A stretch of DNA of 64,000 nt from DUPU01 sp050952465. Lineage in GTDB: Bacteria; Bacillota; Dehalobacteriia; Dehalobacteriales; Dehalobacteriaceae. Where the stretch lies: positions 62,001-126,000 of the forward strand of contig JBMNKZ010000014.1 of NCBI GenBank assembly GCA_050952465.1, given 5' to 3'. The notes beneath the pieces are model-generated. The model made no database searches. It was not told where the DNA came from and saw nothing but the letters and a program-made list of their open reading frames with translations. Of this stretch, positions 25,585-33,486 are shown one piece after another. Each line of letters opens with the position of its first letter. Within the stretch, counting starts at the first letter, position 1. A program made the translations under genes and the position numbers.

Positions 25585-25867
25585 CAAGGCAAATTATTCC
25601 TTCCCGGTGCATTTTATTTAAAAAAAGAGAAACATCCCTGAGACAGGTTTCTTCTTCCACCTGGTACTCTTTCATTAATTCGTCCATTAATTCTTGAATA
25701 GTGATAGGCCGAGCCAGCAACTCCCAGATAGAGCTTCCTACCCCATTAAGGCAGTAATATTTCCCTCTTTTGATACTCATCATTGCTTTTTCGCCTTCTA
25801 GATCGCTGCTGATAATTCCGTCCTGCCGAGAAATTATAGTTTCTCTGGAGATTTTTGCTCCTTTCAT
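25571..25867 (-). CDS. Lasso peptide B1 protein (RiPP recognition element, PqqD-like)
   Basis: 98 residues, a winged-helix PqqD/RRE domain. Residues 30-98 show the family pattern: MMSIKRGKYYCLNGVGSSIWELLARPITIQELMDELMKEYQVEEE and a C-terminal helix FLNKMHREGIICL. It binds the leader of the precursor and hands it to B2 and C. Start ATG 25867, ten bases after GGGGG and one base after the kinase stop; TTG 25876 is in frame but overlaps the kinase. Overlaps B2 by 14 bases. Confidence 0.92.
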   Translation of the reverse strand: MKGAKISRETIISRQDGIISSDLEGEKAMMSIKRGKYYCLNGVGSSIWELLARPITIQELMDELMKEYQVEEETCLRDVSLFLNKMHREGIICLDEQD

Positions 25868-25868
25868 G

Positions 25869-26816
25869 CTAAACAATCCCCCTATTTACCAGATCTTGTT
25901 CTATTAAAGTTTTAATTTCTTTGACTGTTAACAAGTGCGCCGGCCTCATAACTCTGGAAACAGCCACTTTCTCAGCCAAAGCAACTGCTTGGTGAAAAAT
26001 ATTTTCTGCATATCCCATTACATCTGCAAACCCATATCTGTAAACATTATTTAGAATCAATTCCAATTTATCTACACCAGAAAGGGCAAAAAGAGATACT
26101 TTTTCGCAATTTGCTTTTCTCATTTCATAAATGGCAGTTAGTCTTTGAGGCATCTGGCAAAAGTCTCTTTCTAAAGGGACAGCATACTTATCAATCTGCC
26201 CGCTAATCTGGGAAAAATGATCAGCCTTTTCCCCCAAGGATTCCAGGCTGTCTTGCCACAGTTTCTGCTGAGGATAGGAGGGGTAGACCCAGGGATCACC
26301 TTCCCCGTTAAAATAAATGGGGGCAATATCATCGGTTAGAATCTCAGACCCATCCTGACGAAAAATGGCAGCTAAAGTTGACTTCCCGGCTTTTTGGAGG
26401 CCTGTGATGATAAAACATTTTTCTTTAACCTTAACAGCACTACCATGGATGGGAAGAATGCCTCTTTGCCAAAGCAGGGCTCCAAAAGCCGATCCCAAAA
26501 GAAATAAACGTACTTCCTTCATTTCCGCCGTTGCAGCCGGCTCAATAATAATCTCCCGGCCTTTTTTTATCAGGTAGCTGCCTACATTCCTAATCCGGAG
26601 TATTAATTGATCTTTTTTGCCTTGATAATATCCTTTGTTTTTCCATGCTTCGCCAGAATCCTTGGGCACTTTGCCAAGGGTGATTAACACCTCGGATGCC
26701 CCTATTGGGCAGGTCTTAAGTTCCGGCACCGGAATCTCTGATGCAATCTTTACCCCGAAAGCCTGATAGCAATATGATGCTGTATCTGGATAGGTATTCT
26801 CATGAAGTATATGCAT
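25869..26816 (-). CDS. Lasso peptide kinase (HPr kinase-like)
   Basis: 315 residues. The N-terminal half is family-specific. The C-terminal HPrK-like kinase part has the P-loop IITGLQKAGKSTLAAIF (about residues 138-150), PIHGSAVKV just before it, and EILTDDIAPI after it. ThcoK and PadeK of this type phosphorylate the C-terminal Ser of lasso precursors (established for the paeninodin family). The precursor here ends in Thr-Ser, a fitting acceptor. Start ATG 26816 with AGAGGA five bases upstream overlaps the precursor gene by 17 bases in another frame, so the two are co-translated. Confidence 0.9.
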   Translation of the reverse strand: MHILHENTYPDTASYCYQAFGVKIASEIPVPELKTCPIGASEVLITLGKVPKDSGEAWKNKGYYQGKKDQLILRIRNVGSYLIKKGREIIIEPAATAEMKEVRLFLLGSAFGALLWQRGILPIHGSAVKVKEKCFIITGLQKAGKSTLAAIFRQDGSEILTDDIAPIYFNGEGDPWVYPSYPQQKLWQDSLESLGEKADHFSQISGQIDKYAVPLERDFCQMPQRLTAIYEMRKANCEKVSLFALSGVDKLELILNNVYRYGFADVMGYAENIFHQAVALAEKVAVSRVMRPAHLLTVKEIKTLIEQDLVNRGIV

Positions 26817-26937
26817 CTATATCCTCTTGAAAGGCAATGTCAACTAAACCATACCCGCCCCCATTTTCTGTCTTTCTTATCTCTATTTCGGTAATCTGGG
26901 GACTGATCCATGGTTTTTTTATTGTTTCTTGAGCCAT
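26800..26937 (-). CDS. Lasso peptide precursor (A), 45 aa, paeninodin-type
   Basis: Start ATG 26937 with AAGGAGGG eight bases upstream; stop TGA 26802. Leader residues 1-24 contain KKPWISPQITEIEIRKTE, with the W-x-x-P-x-I recognition pattern for B1. Thr23 would be the conserved -2 residue, so the core starts at Asn25. Core residues 25-33 are NGGGYGLVD, giving a 9-residue ring Asn1-Asp9; the tail IAFQEDIDAYTS (34-45) is acidic and ends in Ser. It aligns with paeninodin (AGPG...D9, C-terminal Ser) but position 1 is Asn instead of Ala/Gly. Alternative: cleavage one residue later gives Gly1-Asp8. Lies six bases after the C gene and overlaps the kinase. Confidence 0.88.
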   Translation of the reverse strand: MAQETIKKPWISPQITEIEIRKTENGGGYGLVDIAFQEDIDAYTS

Positions 26938-26942
26938 TTTTA

Positions 26943-28904
26943 TTACCCTCCTTCTCCCTTGACTACACCCAAAAACCTGCTAAAAATAATACTTCTAAGT
27001 AGCATGGTGACACTAGGATCGGTAAAAGCTATTGAGCTAACCAAATTCATGCTCTGGCCTTTTTTGTGAATCCTAGCTACATCAAGGTATTTTCTTTCTT
27101 CAGGCAGTTGACCGATTTTCTTAATTTCCTGTAGGATTTCTTTTTCCAAAGGTAAGAGCCTTTGTACATAATCTGCACTTTGCAGACCACGTACCTGATC
27201 ATTTAATCTAATTTTATCCGGTAGGATTCCCGCCATCGCCCGTCTGATTAAGGATCTCTCCTGCCCCTTTCGGATAAATTGTTCCACAGGCACGCTCAGG
27301 CAAAACTCTATTACCCTTTTATCAATGGCAGGATCCCTGATGATCAGGTTGCGGGATAATGCTATTTTGGTATAAACAGCACTCAAATGACTTAAATGAT
27401 AAGGAGATAGCATCATCTGCCGCTGGTGAAAGGCATTTAATTTTTTTTGATAATAAGGGTCATAATTGAAACTCTTAAACCTCTTCTTCATTCCTATAAG
27501 ATGGGCAAAGTCTGGGTTTACCGGGGATAATGCAAAAGGTCTTTCCCAATTGGCTTCCCCCCGGTGCAGCAATAACTGAATTTCATAGGGAACTAAGGAT
27601 TTAGCCACATCCAAACCAAGTTTCAGAGGATGTTTATTCTTTACCTTCCCAAAAGCCCTGATCTCCTGAATCAGTTTAATCCATTTACCGGAAAGAAAAA
27701 AAGAGATACTGCATGGAAGAAAACTTCCGTAAGAAATAGTGGTATTCCCCACTCCCCCGGTGAGCATCGTCCCTACTCCCTTTTTTTGGGCCTTTTCTAA
27801 AATCCCGTCAATCCAAAAAAGATTCTCACATATTTTATAGGGTTGTTCCAAAACCTTTAAATAATGTGCTGTATCACTTAGGGCATTTCTACCGGGAAAG
27901 GAATGGTAGTTAAAGAGAATGTTTTCTTTGTTTTCTCTCATCACCTCAATATAGGGGGTTTCGTCGGCAATTCGACTTCGAGGAATTCCGGTACTATCAA
28001 AACCCTTGATGGGAATAGCCGTAAAAGCATGGAGTTCTTTGTTTGCCTTTTTTAACTCATCTGCAGCTAAACAGGCTATAGCGGCAGAATCAAGCCCCCC
28101 GCTGAGCATGATCCCAAGGGGTTTGTTGCTTCGAAGCCGGCACCTTACAGCTTGTCCTAACACCTGCCGAAAAGCTTCCTCATATTCCCTGTCTGATTTA
28201 AGTTTTAATTCTTTTTGCTTTTCTATGACCCAGTATGCCTGCTTTTTTATGCTGCCTTTACTGACTGTCAGACTATGTCCTGACGGCAGCATTAGGATAT
28301 CTCGGTAAAGAGTCAGTTCCGGATCTATCTGATGTATTACTGAGGGAATGGAAAGAAAGTCACAAATCCATGCTTCTGAATAGTCCCGGCTAATTTCTTC
28401 TAGGGCAAATAAAGGGTTAATCAAAGTAGCAAAGGCAAATAACCGAGGGGAAGCGTAATAATACAAGGTTCGGTTTCCGGTGTGGTCTACGGCACAAAAC
28501 ATTTCCTTTCGTTTAGTGTCCCAGATGGCAAAGGCAAAATCCCCTAATAGATAGGAGGGGCATTTCCTGCCCCATTTCTCATAGGCCCGGAGTATCAGGT
28601 CACTATCAGGAAGATCTTTCAATTTCTTGTCCTTAATATCCAGCAAAGAAAAAAGCTCTTCTCGGTTATCAATAATGGCATCTGCAGTAATTACCAAATT
28701 AAATGATTTATCAGCATAAGGAAGTTTTTCCAAAAGTGATTGCGGCGTTAAATACTGTAGATAATTCCCCAAAAATACCTGCTCCCCCTGCCAAGTATCT
28801 TGAGCATCTAAGGGATAAATACCCAGCCTATCCATCATCCGAGAGGATAATTGAGGATTAATCCTCCCTCCGTCACAACGATAAACACCGCAAATACTTC
28901 CCAT
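26943..28904 (-). CDS. Lasso peptide macrolactam synthetase (C), asparagine synthetase-like
   Basis: 653 residues. N-terminal glutaminase-like domain (MGSICGVYRCDGG, with DNREELF and GDFAFAIWD). C-terminal ATP-dependent amidoligase with the PP-loop LGIMLSGGLDSAAIACLA (about residue 265). It adenylates the acidic side chain (Asp9 of the core) so that the core N-terminus can attack and close the ring. Start ATG 28904, with AAAGG seven bases upstream; an in-frame ATG at 28925 lies before that site. First gene of the cluster. The upstream intergenic region has an A/T-rich, weak promoter-like segment only. Confidence 0.92.
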   Translation of the reverse strand: MGSICGVYRCDGGRINPQLSSRMMDRLGIYPLDAQDTWQGEQVFLGNYLQYLTPQSLLEKLPYADKSFNLVITADAIIDNREELFSLLDIKDKKLKDLPDSDLILRAYEKWGRKCPSYLLGDFAFAIWDTKRKEMFCAVDHTGNRTLYYYASPRLFAFATLINPLFALEEISRDYSEAWICDFLSIPSVIHQIDPELTLYRDILMLPSGHSLTVSKGSIKKQAYWVIEKQKELKLKSDREYEEAFRQVLGQAVRCRLRSNKPLGIMLSGGLDSAAIACLAADELKKANKELHAFTAIPIKGFDSTGIPRSRIADETPYIEVMRENKENILFNYHSFPGRNALSDTAHYLKVLEQPYKICENLFWIDGILEKAQKKGVGTMLTGGVGNTTISYGSFLPCSISFFLSGKWIKLIQEIRAFGKVKNKHPLKLGLDVAKSLVPYEIQLLLHRGEANWERPFALSPVNPDFAHLIGMKKRFKSFNYDPYYQKKLNAFHQRQMMLSPYHLSHLSAVYTKIALSRNLIIRDPAIDKRVIEFCLSVPVEQFIRKGQERSLIRRAMAGILPDKIRLNDQVRGLQSADYVQRLLPLEKEILQEIKKIGQLPEERKYLDVARIHKKGQSMNLVSSIAFTDPSVTMLLRSIIFSRFLGVVKGEGG

Positions 28905-28975
28905 AATTTTACCTTTTTCGTACATAATTGTTTTTTATGTCATAATTTTACCATATAAACAAGTTCTTGGCACCA

Positions 28976-29016
28976 TAAAAAAACGTCGGTTGAGATGTAA
29001 TCCTTTACCGACGTTT
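28976..29016 (-). terminator. Terminator downstream of the MoaD/ThiS-like gene
   Basis: Minus-strand stem AAACGTCGGT / ACCGACGTTT with a 16-base loop, followed by a T-run. It separates the MoaD-like gene from the lasso cluster, which therefore needs its own promoter between about 28905 and 28975. Confidence 0.85.
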
Positions 29017-29055
29017 CTCTTTTCCTACTCTATACCTTATACCTTCCGAAGTTAA

Positions 29056-29283
29056 TTACCCTCCCATAACTACCGGAAAAATTTTAATCTGATCCCCTTG
29101 AGCTATTTTATAATTCAGATTCACCATACTCCCATTCACAGAAACAAAACCTACCGACGAATCAGGGATATGTAGTTCCTTTAGAACTTCACTGATCGGG
29201 GTTCCCTCTACAAAGTTATAAGCACCAATATCCTTGTTTTCTAAATAGCGGCTCAAATAGCCATAGGTTTTAATTGATACCAA
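29056..29283 (-). CDS. MoaD/ThiS family ubiquitin-like sulfur carrier
   Basis: 75 residues with a beta-grasp pattern (VSIKTYGYLSRYLENKD, GTPISEVLKEL, VSVNGSMVNLNYKIAQGDQIKIFPVVMGG). It ends in the Gly-Gly that is adenylated and thiocarboxylated in this family. Start TTG 29283 with GGGGGAG upstream. No MoaE, ThiG, ThiF or aldehyde oxidoreductase gene is adjacent, so the pathway (molybdopterin, thiamine, tungstopterin enzyme or another sulfur transfer) cannot be assigned. Confidence 0.85.
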   Translation of the reverse strand: MVSIKTYGYLSRYLENKDIGAYNFVEGTPISEVLKELHIPDSSVGFVSVNGSMVNLNYKIAQGDQIKIFPVVMGG

Positions 29284-29340
29284 TATTGCTCCCCCTAACT
29301 ATATTATAAGAATCACCCGGTCGATAAGTAGAATTCATTC

Positions 29341-29439
29341 TACAATAAAGAAAGCCTGGCTTGGGCTAAGCCTCTGGCACCGGCGAAAGCCTTAGTTACC
29401 TTAGATCTATCAGAAAGAAGTTATACTTTCTGATAGACT
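29341..29439 (+). repeat. Structured repeat type 3, copy 1
   Basis: About 99 bp related to 44864-44962. Blocks in common: TAAAGAAA, GGCTTG..C.AAGCCTCTGG, GGCG.AAGCCTTA, CTTAGATCTATCAGAAA, AAGTTATAC. It contains two hairpins (GGCTT/AAGCC and CTATCAGAAAG/CTTTCTGATAG). It lies immediately beyond the T-run of the terminator of the minus-strand gene at 29468, as the second copy does at the sensor kinase gene. Confidence 0.75.
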
Positions 29440-29461
29440 AAAAAAACCCGGGGTTACCGGG
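29440..29461 (-). terminator. Terminator of the DUF1858 gene
   Basis: CCCGG/CCGGG stem with a 5-base loop and seven T on the minus strand, seven bases after the stop codon at 29468. Confidence 0.85.
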
Positions 29462-29467
29462 ATTTTT

Positions 29468-29704
29468 TTAGCAGCCGCAGCCACAACCGCCTTTACCATT
29501 GTCCATACCTTCAACAGCCTTATTCAGGTCAACTACTAAAGCATCAACATCAATCCCATGAGCTAAAGCTCCCTGTTCGATATTTTCAAACCTGGCTGCA
29601 GCACATCCCAAGCACCCCATTCCGTGCTTCATAAAGACATCTGCAGTTTGCGACCATTTGGATACTACTTCCATAATACTCATATCCTTAGTAATTGCAG
29701 CCAT
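29468..29704 (-). CDS. DUF1858 protein, hybrid-cluster-protein-associated redox disulfide domain
   Basis: 78 residues. DUF1858 pattern: ITKDMSIMEVVSKWSQTADVFMKHGMGCLGCAAARFENIEQGALAHGID. The CxxC (GCLGC) near residues 31-34 is the redox pair of the TIGR03980 type. The C-terminus is Gly/Cys-rich (GGCGCGC). Members are common beside hybrid cluster protein genes in anaerobes; no such gene is in the window. Start ATG 29704 with TTGGAGGTG upstream. Monocistronic with its own terminator. Confidence 0.9.
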   Translation of the reverse strand: MAAITKDMSIMEVVSKWSQTADVFMKHGMGCLGCAAARFENIEQGALAHGIDVDALVVDLNKAVEGMDNGKGGCGCGC

Positions 29705-29840
29705 TTCTTCACCTCCAAATAGATTTAACTTAAGTATAATTATCTAGGACAGGTTTGTAAAGGATGCATGATACAAAATTTTTCCTTTTTGCAGCCTGAC
29801 CCCATTACCTATAATATCATTCCCTTTTCCTAAAGTCTGT

Positions 29841-30494
29841 TTATTTTTCAAGTTTCTTTAATACTGCAGTCAACACTTCATTTCCCTCTTCATCATATAA
29901 TACTTCCTTGACCATACCTACTTTGTTTACATACCATCGTTTTTCTTGGATTTCAAACTTCGTTCCTTCAGATTCATTTACGGACACAAATGATATACGC
30001 ATCGCTTTTTTATATGTACCGGCAGGAGTAGTAATCGTCTCTTCATCCTCTACAGCTGCCTTTACCGTACCCGAGGCGAGAGCTCCATTTTCTCCCACTG
30101 GTACAAGGCTACCTGTCCATTCCCATTTATCCCCTTTTTTTAAGGGAAATTTCAAAAAAGTTTGCTGAGGTTTCTTTAAATACTGTCCCTGCACATTATC
30201 TAACCTGGTAAACAAAACCGCCTTTTCTTTAGGTACATAGTATTCAATTTGAGTAGGTAAAGCCAATTCGTTATAGGAGTAAGACAAAGGATAAGCATTT
30301 TCCCCAGCAATATTTTTAATTTCCCCTACCTGAACCTGCATTTCTGATTTTTGGCCTTGGATATCAACATCATAAAACCAGGTGACACCAGGACTCAAAA
30401 GCAGAAATTCCTTAGGATTCTCCCTATCGCCACAACCGCTTAGGATTAAGCCAAGGAAAGTCAAGATAGCTAAAACCTTAAAAAGAGTCTTCAT
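29841..30494 (-). CDS. Predicted lipoprotein (217 aa)
   Basis: Signal peptide with lipobox LILSGC (Cys21 becomes lipidated). The rest is a beta-rich extracytoplasmic domain: LLSPGVTWFYDVDIQGQ, PLKKGDKWEWTGSLVP, TITTPAGTYKKAMRISFVS, KRWYVNKVGMVKEVLYDEEG. The pattern of a W-x-Y start, a GT(Y/F)-type middle and a G-x-V end resembles small secreted lipoproteins of clostridia with no assigned function. Start ATG 30494, seven bases after AGGAGG. Neighbours do not indicate a role. Confidence 0.8.
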   Translation of the reverse strand: MKTLFKVLAILTFLGLILSGCGDRENPKEFLLLSPGVTWFYDVDIQGQKSEMQVQVGEIKNIAGENAYPLSYSYNELALPTQIEYYVPKEKAVLFTRLDNVQGQYLKKPQQTFLKFPLKKGDKWEWTGSLVPVGENGALASGTVKAAVEDEETITTPAGTYKKAMRISFVSVNESEGTKFEIQEKRWYVNKVGMVKEVLYDEEGNEVLTAVLKKLEK

Positions 30495-30654
30495 CAAAGA
30501 GCCTCCTTAATATATCTAACTTTATTTTGGCTCTTTGGCATCATAAACATACACTTTTTATCTTGAATACTTTACCTCAAAAAATTATATCCTGAATATA
30601 TCCTAAATTGTTATTCCCTTCATGATTACATCAATTTTTAAACTTTTTAGGAAT

Positions 30655-31551
30655 CTATTCAAACCTCTTTAAATCATCTTTATTAAAATTCCATTCCGGG
30701 GTATACAGAGTGTCCCCAAAATCCAATGTATACCAGGGACTTAATGTTTCATTTTGAGGATTTTTTAAAATTTGAATATCCTGAGCCGGCATATAACTCT
30801 GGGCCAGGAGAAAAACTTTCTCTCCCGTTGATTGGTTTATCGCCATGTCCGTAACGATCACGCAATGACCCGGACTTCCCCCCTGGATAAAAACATCCCC
30901 TATTTCCATATCCTCTACTGCTACCGGGTTTAGTTCCTTTGCCAAAGACGCCGTGCCGGCGTAAGCAAAAACCATGTCCAAATATTTTCTGAAGCTTTCA
31001 TAACTATCGTTATACCCAGCTTGTTTTACCCATTTAACTTGATTGCCGTTTACAACAATGCGGTTACCCTGCACCCAGGTATTGTAATCAGCCTGAAAAC
31101 CACTGACAAAATTAAAATGGATTTGATCATATGACCCCTGCCGGTACAAATATTCGGCACGCAGCCTAATCACCGCATCGGCGCATTGCTGCAGATCCCT
31201 GTCCCCGATCTCCATATCAACCACTGCCACATATACATCTTTAGTTTTTTCTGCTCCGTTATAATAGCGAACCAGAGAACCATGGGGTTTTAATGGAAGG
31301 TTTCGCAAGTATTCTCCAAAGGAATTAGCATCTCCCTCCGTCCTTGCATAACCTGCCGGGACTTTTACTCTTTCCTTGATGGTATTACCCTCAACGTTAA
31401 TTAGGCTTAATACCGCCTCCCCGGTAGCTTCCGTCCCATTTTTTCCGTCGTTTTTAATTGCCCCGTTTTTTATATCAGTTCCAGTATGGTAAAAATAATA
31501 AACAGGCAATAAAATCAACACCAGTATAAGCAATTTTCGTAATTTTTTCAT
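30655..31551 (-). CDS. DUF4846 family secreted protein
   Basis: 298 residues. An N-terminal hydrophobic signal/anchor (LLILVLILLPVYYFYH) is followed by a large exported domain. Family-typical parts: VPAGYARTEGDANSFGEYLRNLPLKPHGSLVRYYNG, DMEIGDRDLQQCADAVIRLRAEYLY, and the C-terminal VFIQGGSPGHCVIVTDMAI with a Cys-His pair that could be a NlpC/P60-like or papain-like remnant. The reaction is unknown. ATG 31551 overlies a moderate ribosome site (GGGGCGA). Stands alone. Confidence 0.8.
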   Translation of the reverse strand: MKKLRKLLILVLILLPVYYFYHTGTDIKNGAIKNDGKNGTEATGEAVLSLINVEGNTIKERVKVPAGYARTEGDANSFGEYLRNLPLKPHGSLVRYYNGAEKTKDVYVAVVDMEIGDRDLQQCADAVIRLRAEYLYRQGSYDQIHFNFVSGFQADYNTWVQGNRIVVNGNQVKWVKQAGYNDSYESFRKYLDMVFAYAGTASLAKELNPVAVEDMEIGDVFIQGGSPGHCVIVTDMAINQSTGEKVFLLAQSYMPAQDIQILKNPQNETLSPWYTLDFGDTLYTPEWNFNKDDLKRFE

Positions 31552-31676
31552 CTCATTCGCCCCAATTTACTCACTATTATCCTTGTCCAACTCCCATTTC
31601 AGCAGATTCGTGTTGATATAATCCCCTATTTCCTTATATTATTTTTCGTTTCTAATAATATGTTCATAATACTGTA

Positions 31677-31699
31677 GGGGTTGCATATTATGCAACCCC
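31677..31699. terminator. Perfect hairpin after the ABC transporter operon (no T-run)
   Basis: GGGGTTGCAT / ATGCAACCCC with a 3-base loop, 23 bases after the stop of the ATPase gene. There is no clear U-tract on either side, so it may stabilise the mRNA end instead of terminating by itself. Confidence 0.45.
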
Positions 31700-31721
31700 C
31701 CGCCATTTAAACATTCATAAT

Positions 31722-32516
31722 TTACGCTAATAGCATTCGGTCGTTATCCATAGTATTACCTGAGACCTGTTCGAACATTTTCAACAAATCATCGACCATC
31801 GTCTTTTTCTTTTTCTCCCCTTCAAGATTAAGAATTATCTTCCCTTCATGCATCATCACGGTGCGATTACCGTATTTTAAGGCATCCCGCATATTATGGG
31901 TTACCATTAGAGTTGTCAAGGAACGGGTTTTGATCATTCTATCCGTTAGTTCCAAGACTTTGGCTGCGGTTTTTGGATCCAAGGCAGCCGAATGCTCATC
32001 CAAAAGAAGCAGCTTTGGCTGAACTATAGTGGCCATTAGTAAAGTCAAAGCCTGCCGCTGACCCCCGGAAAGAAGACCGACCTTTGTCTTTAAGCGTTCT
32101 TCCAGTCCCAGTTCCAGTTGGGCTAAATGTTCTCGGAAAAAGTTCTGTTCTTTCTTAGTGATCCCCCATCCTAATCCCCGCTTCTTACCCCGGCGATAAG
32201 CCATAGCCAGGTTTTCTTCAATGGTCATGGAAGCAGCTGTTCCCATCATGGGATCTTGGAAGACCCGGCCAATGTATTTTGCTCTTTCATATTCCGGTTT
32301 TTCATTGACCACTACCCCGTCAACGCTAATTGTCCCCCGATCCACGGGAAAAACTCCGGCGATCAGGTTCAATAGAGTGGATTTGCCCGCTCCGTTACCC
32401 CCAATTACCGTAACAAAATCTCCTGGTTTTAAACTTAAATTCACGCCGGCCAAAGCATATTTTTCATTAACACTATCAGCCTTAAAGATCTTGTGCACAT
32501 TTTTTACGGTCAGCAC
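31722..32516 (-). CDS. ABC transporter ATP-binding protein (TrpZ-like)
   Basis: 264 residues. Walker A GGNGAGKSTLLNLIAG, Q-loop VFQDPMMGTA, signature LLSGGQRQALTLLMATI, Walker B LLLLDEHSAALD, H-loop VTHNMRDAL. The DEHSAALD variant is typical of ATPases paired with ABC_sub_bind transporters. Start GTG 32516, eight bases after GGGG; GTG 32525 overlies that site. Overlaps the permease gene by 35 bases. Third gene of the SBP-permease-ATPase operon. Confidence 0.9.
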   Translation of the reverse strand: MLTVKNVHKIFKADSVNEKYALAGVNLSLKPGDFVTVIGGNGAGKSTLLNLIAGVFPVDRGTISVDGVVVNEKPEYERAKYIGRVFQDPMMGTAASMTIEENLAMAYRRGKKRGLGWGITKKEQNFFREHLAQLELGLEERLKTKVGLLSGGQRQALTLLMATIVQPKLLLLDEHSAALDPKTAAKVLELTDRMIKTRSLTTLMVTHNMRDALKYGNRTVMMHEGKIILNLEGEKKKKTMVDDLLKMFEQVSGNTMDNDRMLLA

Positions 32517-33411
32517 TGAATTCACCCCTTCCCATGGAGAACCACTTCTGCATTTTAGCTTTACAAATAGGGGAAGCCAATGCCACCGTCACAATTAAGG
32601 CAGTAAATAACCTTAAGTCAGTTGGTTCCAGTCCCATTTGCAGCACCCAGGCAATCACCATACGGTAAACAATGGATCCCAGTGCCACTGCAAAAAGTGT
32701 GCGCATGATACTTTTCGTACCAAAGATCACCTCGCCGATAATTACAGAAGCTAACCCCACTACAATGGTTCCGATACCCATACCCACATCGGCAAAACCC
32801 TGATATTGAGCTACCAATGCCCCGGAAAGAGCTACCAAAGCATTACTGATACTTAGGCCAATGATCTTCATTAACTTGGTATTTACCCCCAAACTTCTGA
32901 TCATTTGCTCGTTATCACCGGTTGCCCTAATAGCAAAACCCATCTCGGTATTTAGAAATAGCCACAGTACCAGGATCACCGCAAAAGTGGCAAAAATGCC
33001 TATTAGCGGTACCACCCAAGTTTCCCCTATACCTAAACCCGTTACCTTTGTAACAATTGTATCCAGACGTAATAGGGAAATATTGGCCTTGCCCATGACT
33101 CTCAAATTAATGGAGTAAAGGGCAATCATGCTGAGTATTCCGGATAATAGAGGGGCAATTTTAAACTGGGTATGGAGAATGCCGGTAATTAAACCAGCAA
33201 TAGCTCCGGCGAAGACTGCCAGGATGGTAGCGATCCAGGGATCAAATTCCCCGAAAATCAGTCTCGCCGCTACCGCCGCCCCTAGAGTGAAACTTCCATC
33301 CACCGTGAGATCGGCATAATCCAGTACCCGAAATGTGATATATACTCCCAGTACCATGATAGACCAAAGTAATCCCTGTTCAATTGTCCCGAGAAAGATG
33401 GAAAAGTTCAT
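32482..33411 (-). CDS. ABC transporter permease (TrpY-like, LivH/RbsC fold)
   Basis: 309 residues, about nine membrane segments. Key regions: FRVLDYADLTVDGSFTLGAAVAA, GILSMIALYSINLRVMGKAN, FAIRATGDNEQMIRSLGVN (the coupling loop) and LVALSGALVAQYQGFADVGMGIGTIVVGLASVIIGE. This is the BPD_transp_2 family permease of the ABC_sub_bind systems. ATG 33411 with AAGGA upstream. Substrate in this family is often tryptophan or another aromatic compound, but the sequence alone does not prove it. Confidence 0.9.
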   Translation of the reverse strand: MNFSIFLGTIEQGLLWSIMVLGVYITFRVLDYADLTVDGSFTLGAAVAARLIFGEFDPWIATILAVFAGAIAGLITGILHTQFKIAPLLSGILSMIALYSINLRVMGKANISLLRLDTIVTKVTGLGIGETWVVPLIGIFATFAVILVLWLFLNTEMGFAIRATGDNEQMIRSLGVNTKLMKIIGLSISNALVALSGALVAQYQGFADVGMGIGTIVVGLASVIIGEVIFGTKSIMRTLFAVALGSIVYRMVIAWVLQMGLEPTDLRLFTALIVTVALASPICKAKMQKWFSMGRGEFSADRKKCAQDL

Positions 33412-33486
33412 TAGCTTTCATCCTTACTTTTTTTGACTTTAATTTTTTAGACTAAGACTTGTCGAGCTAGCCAACGGAGGCCGATA

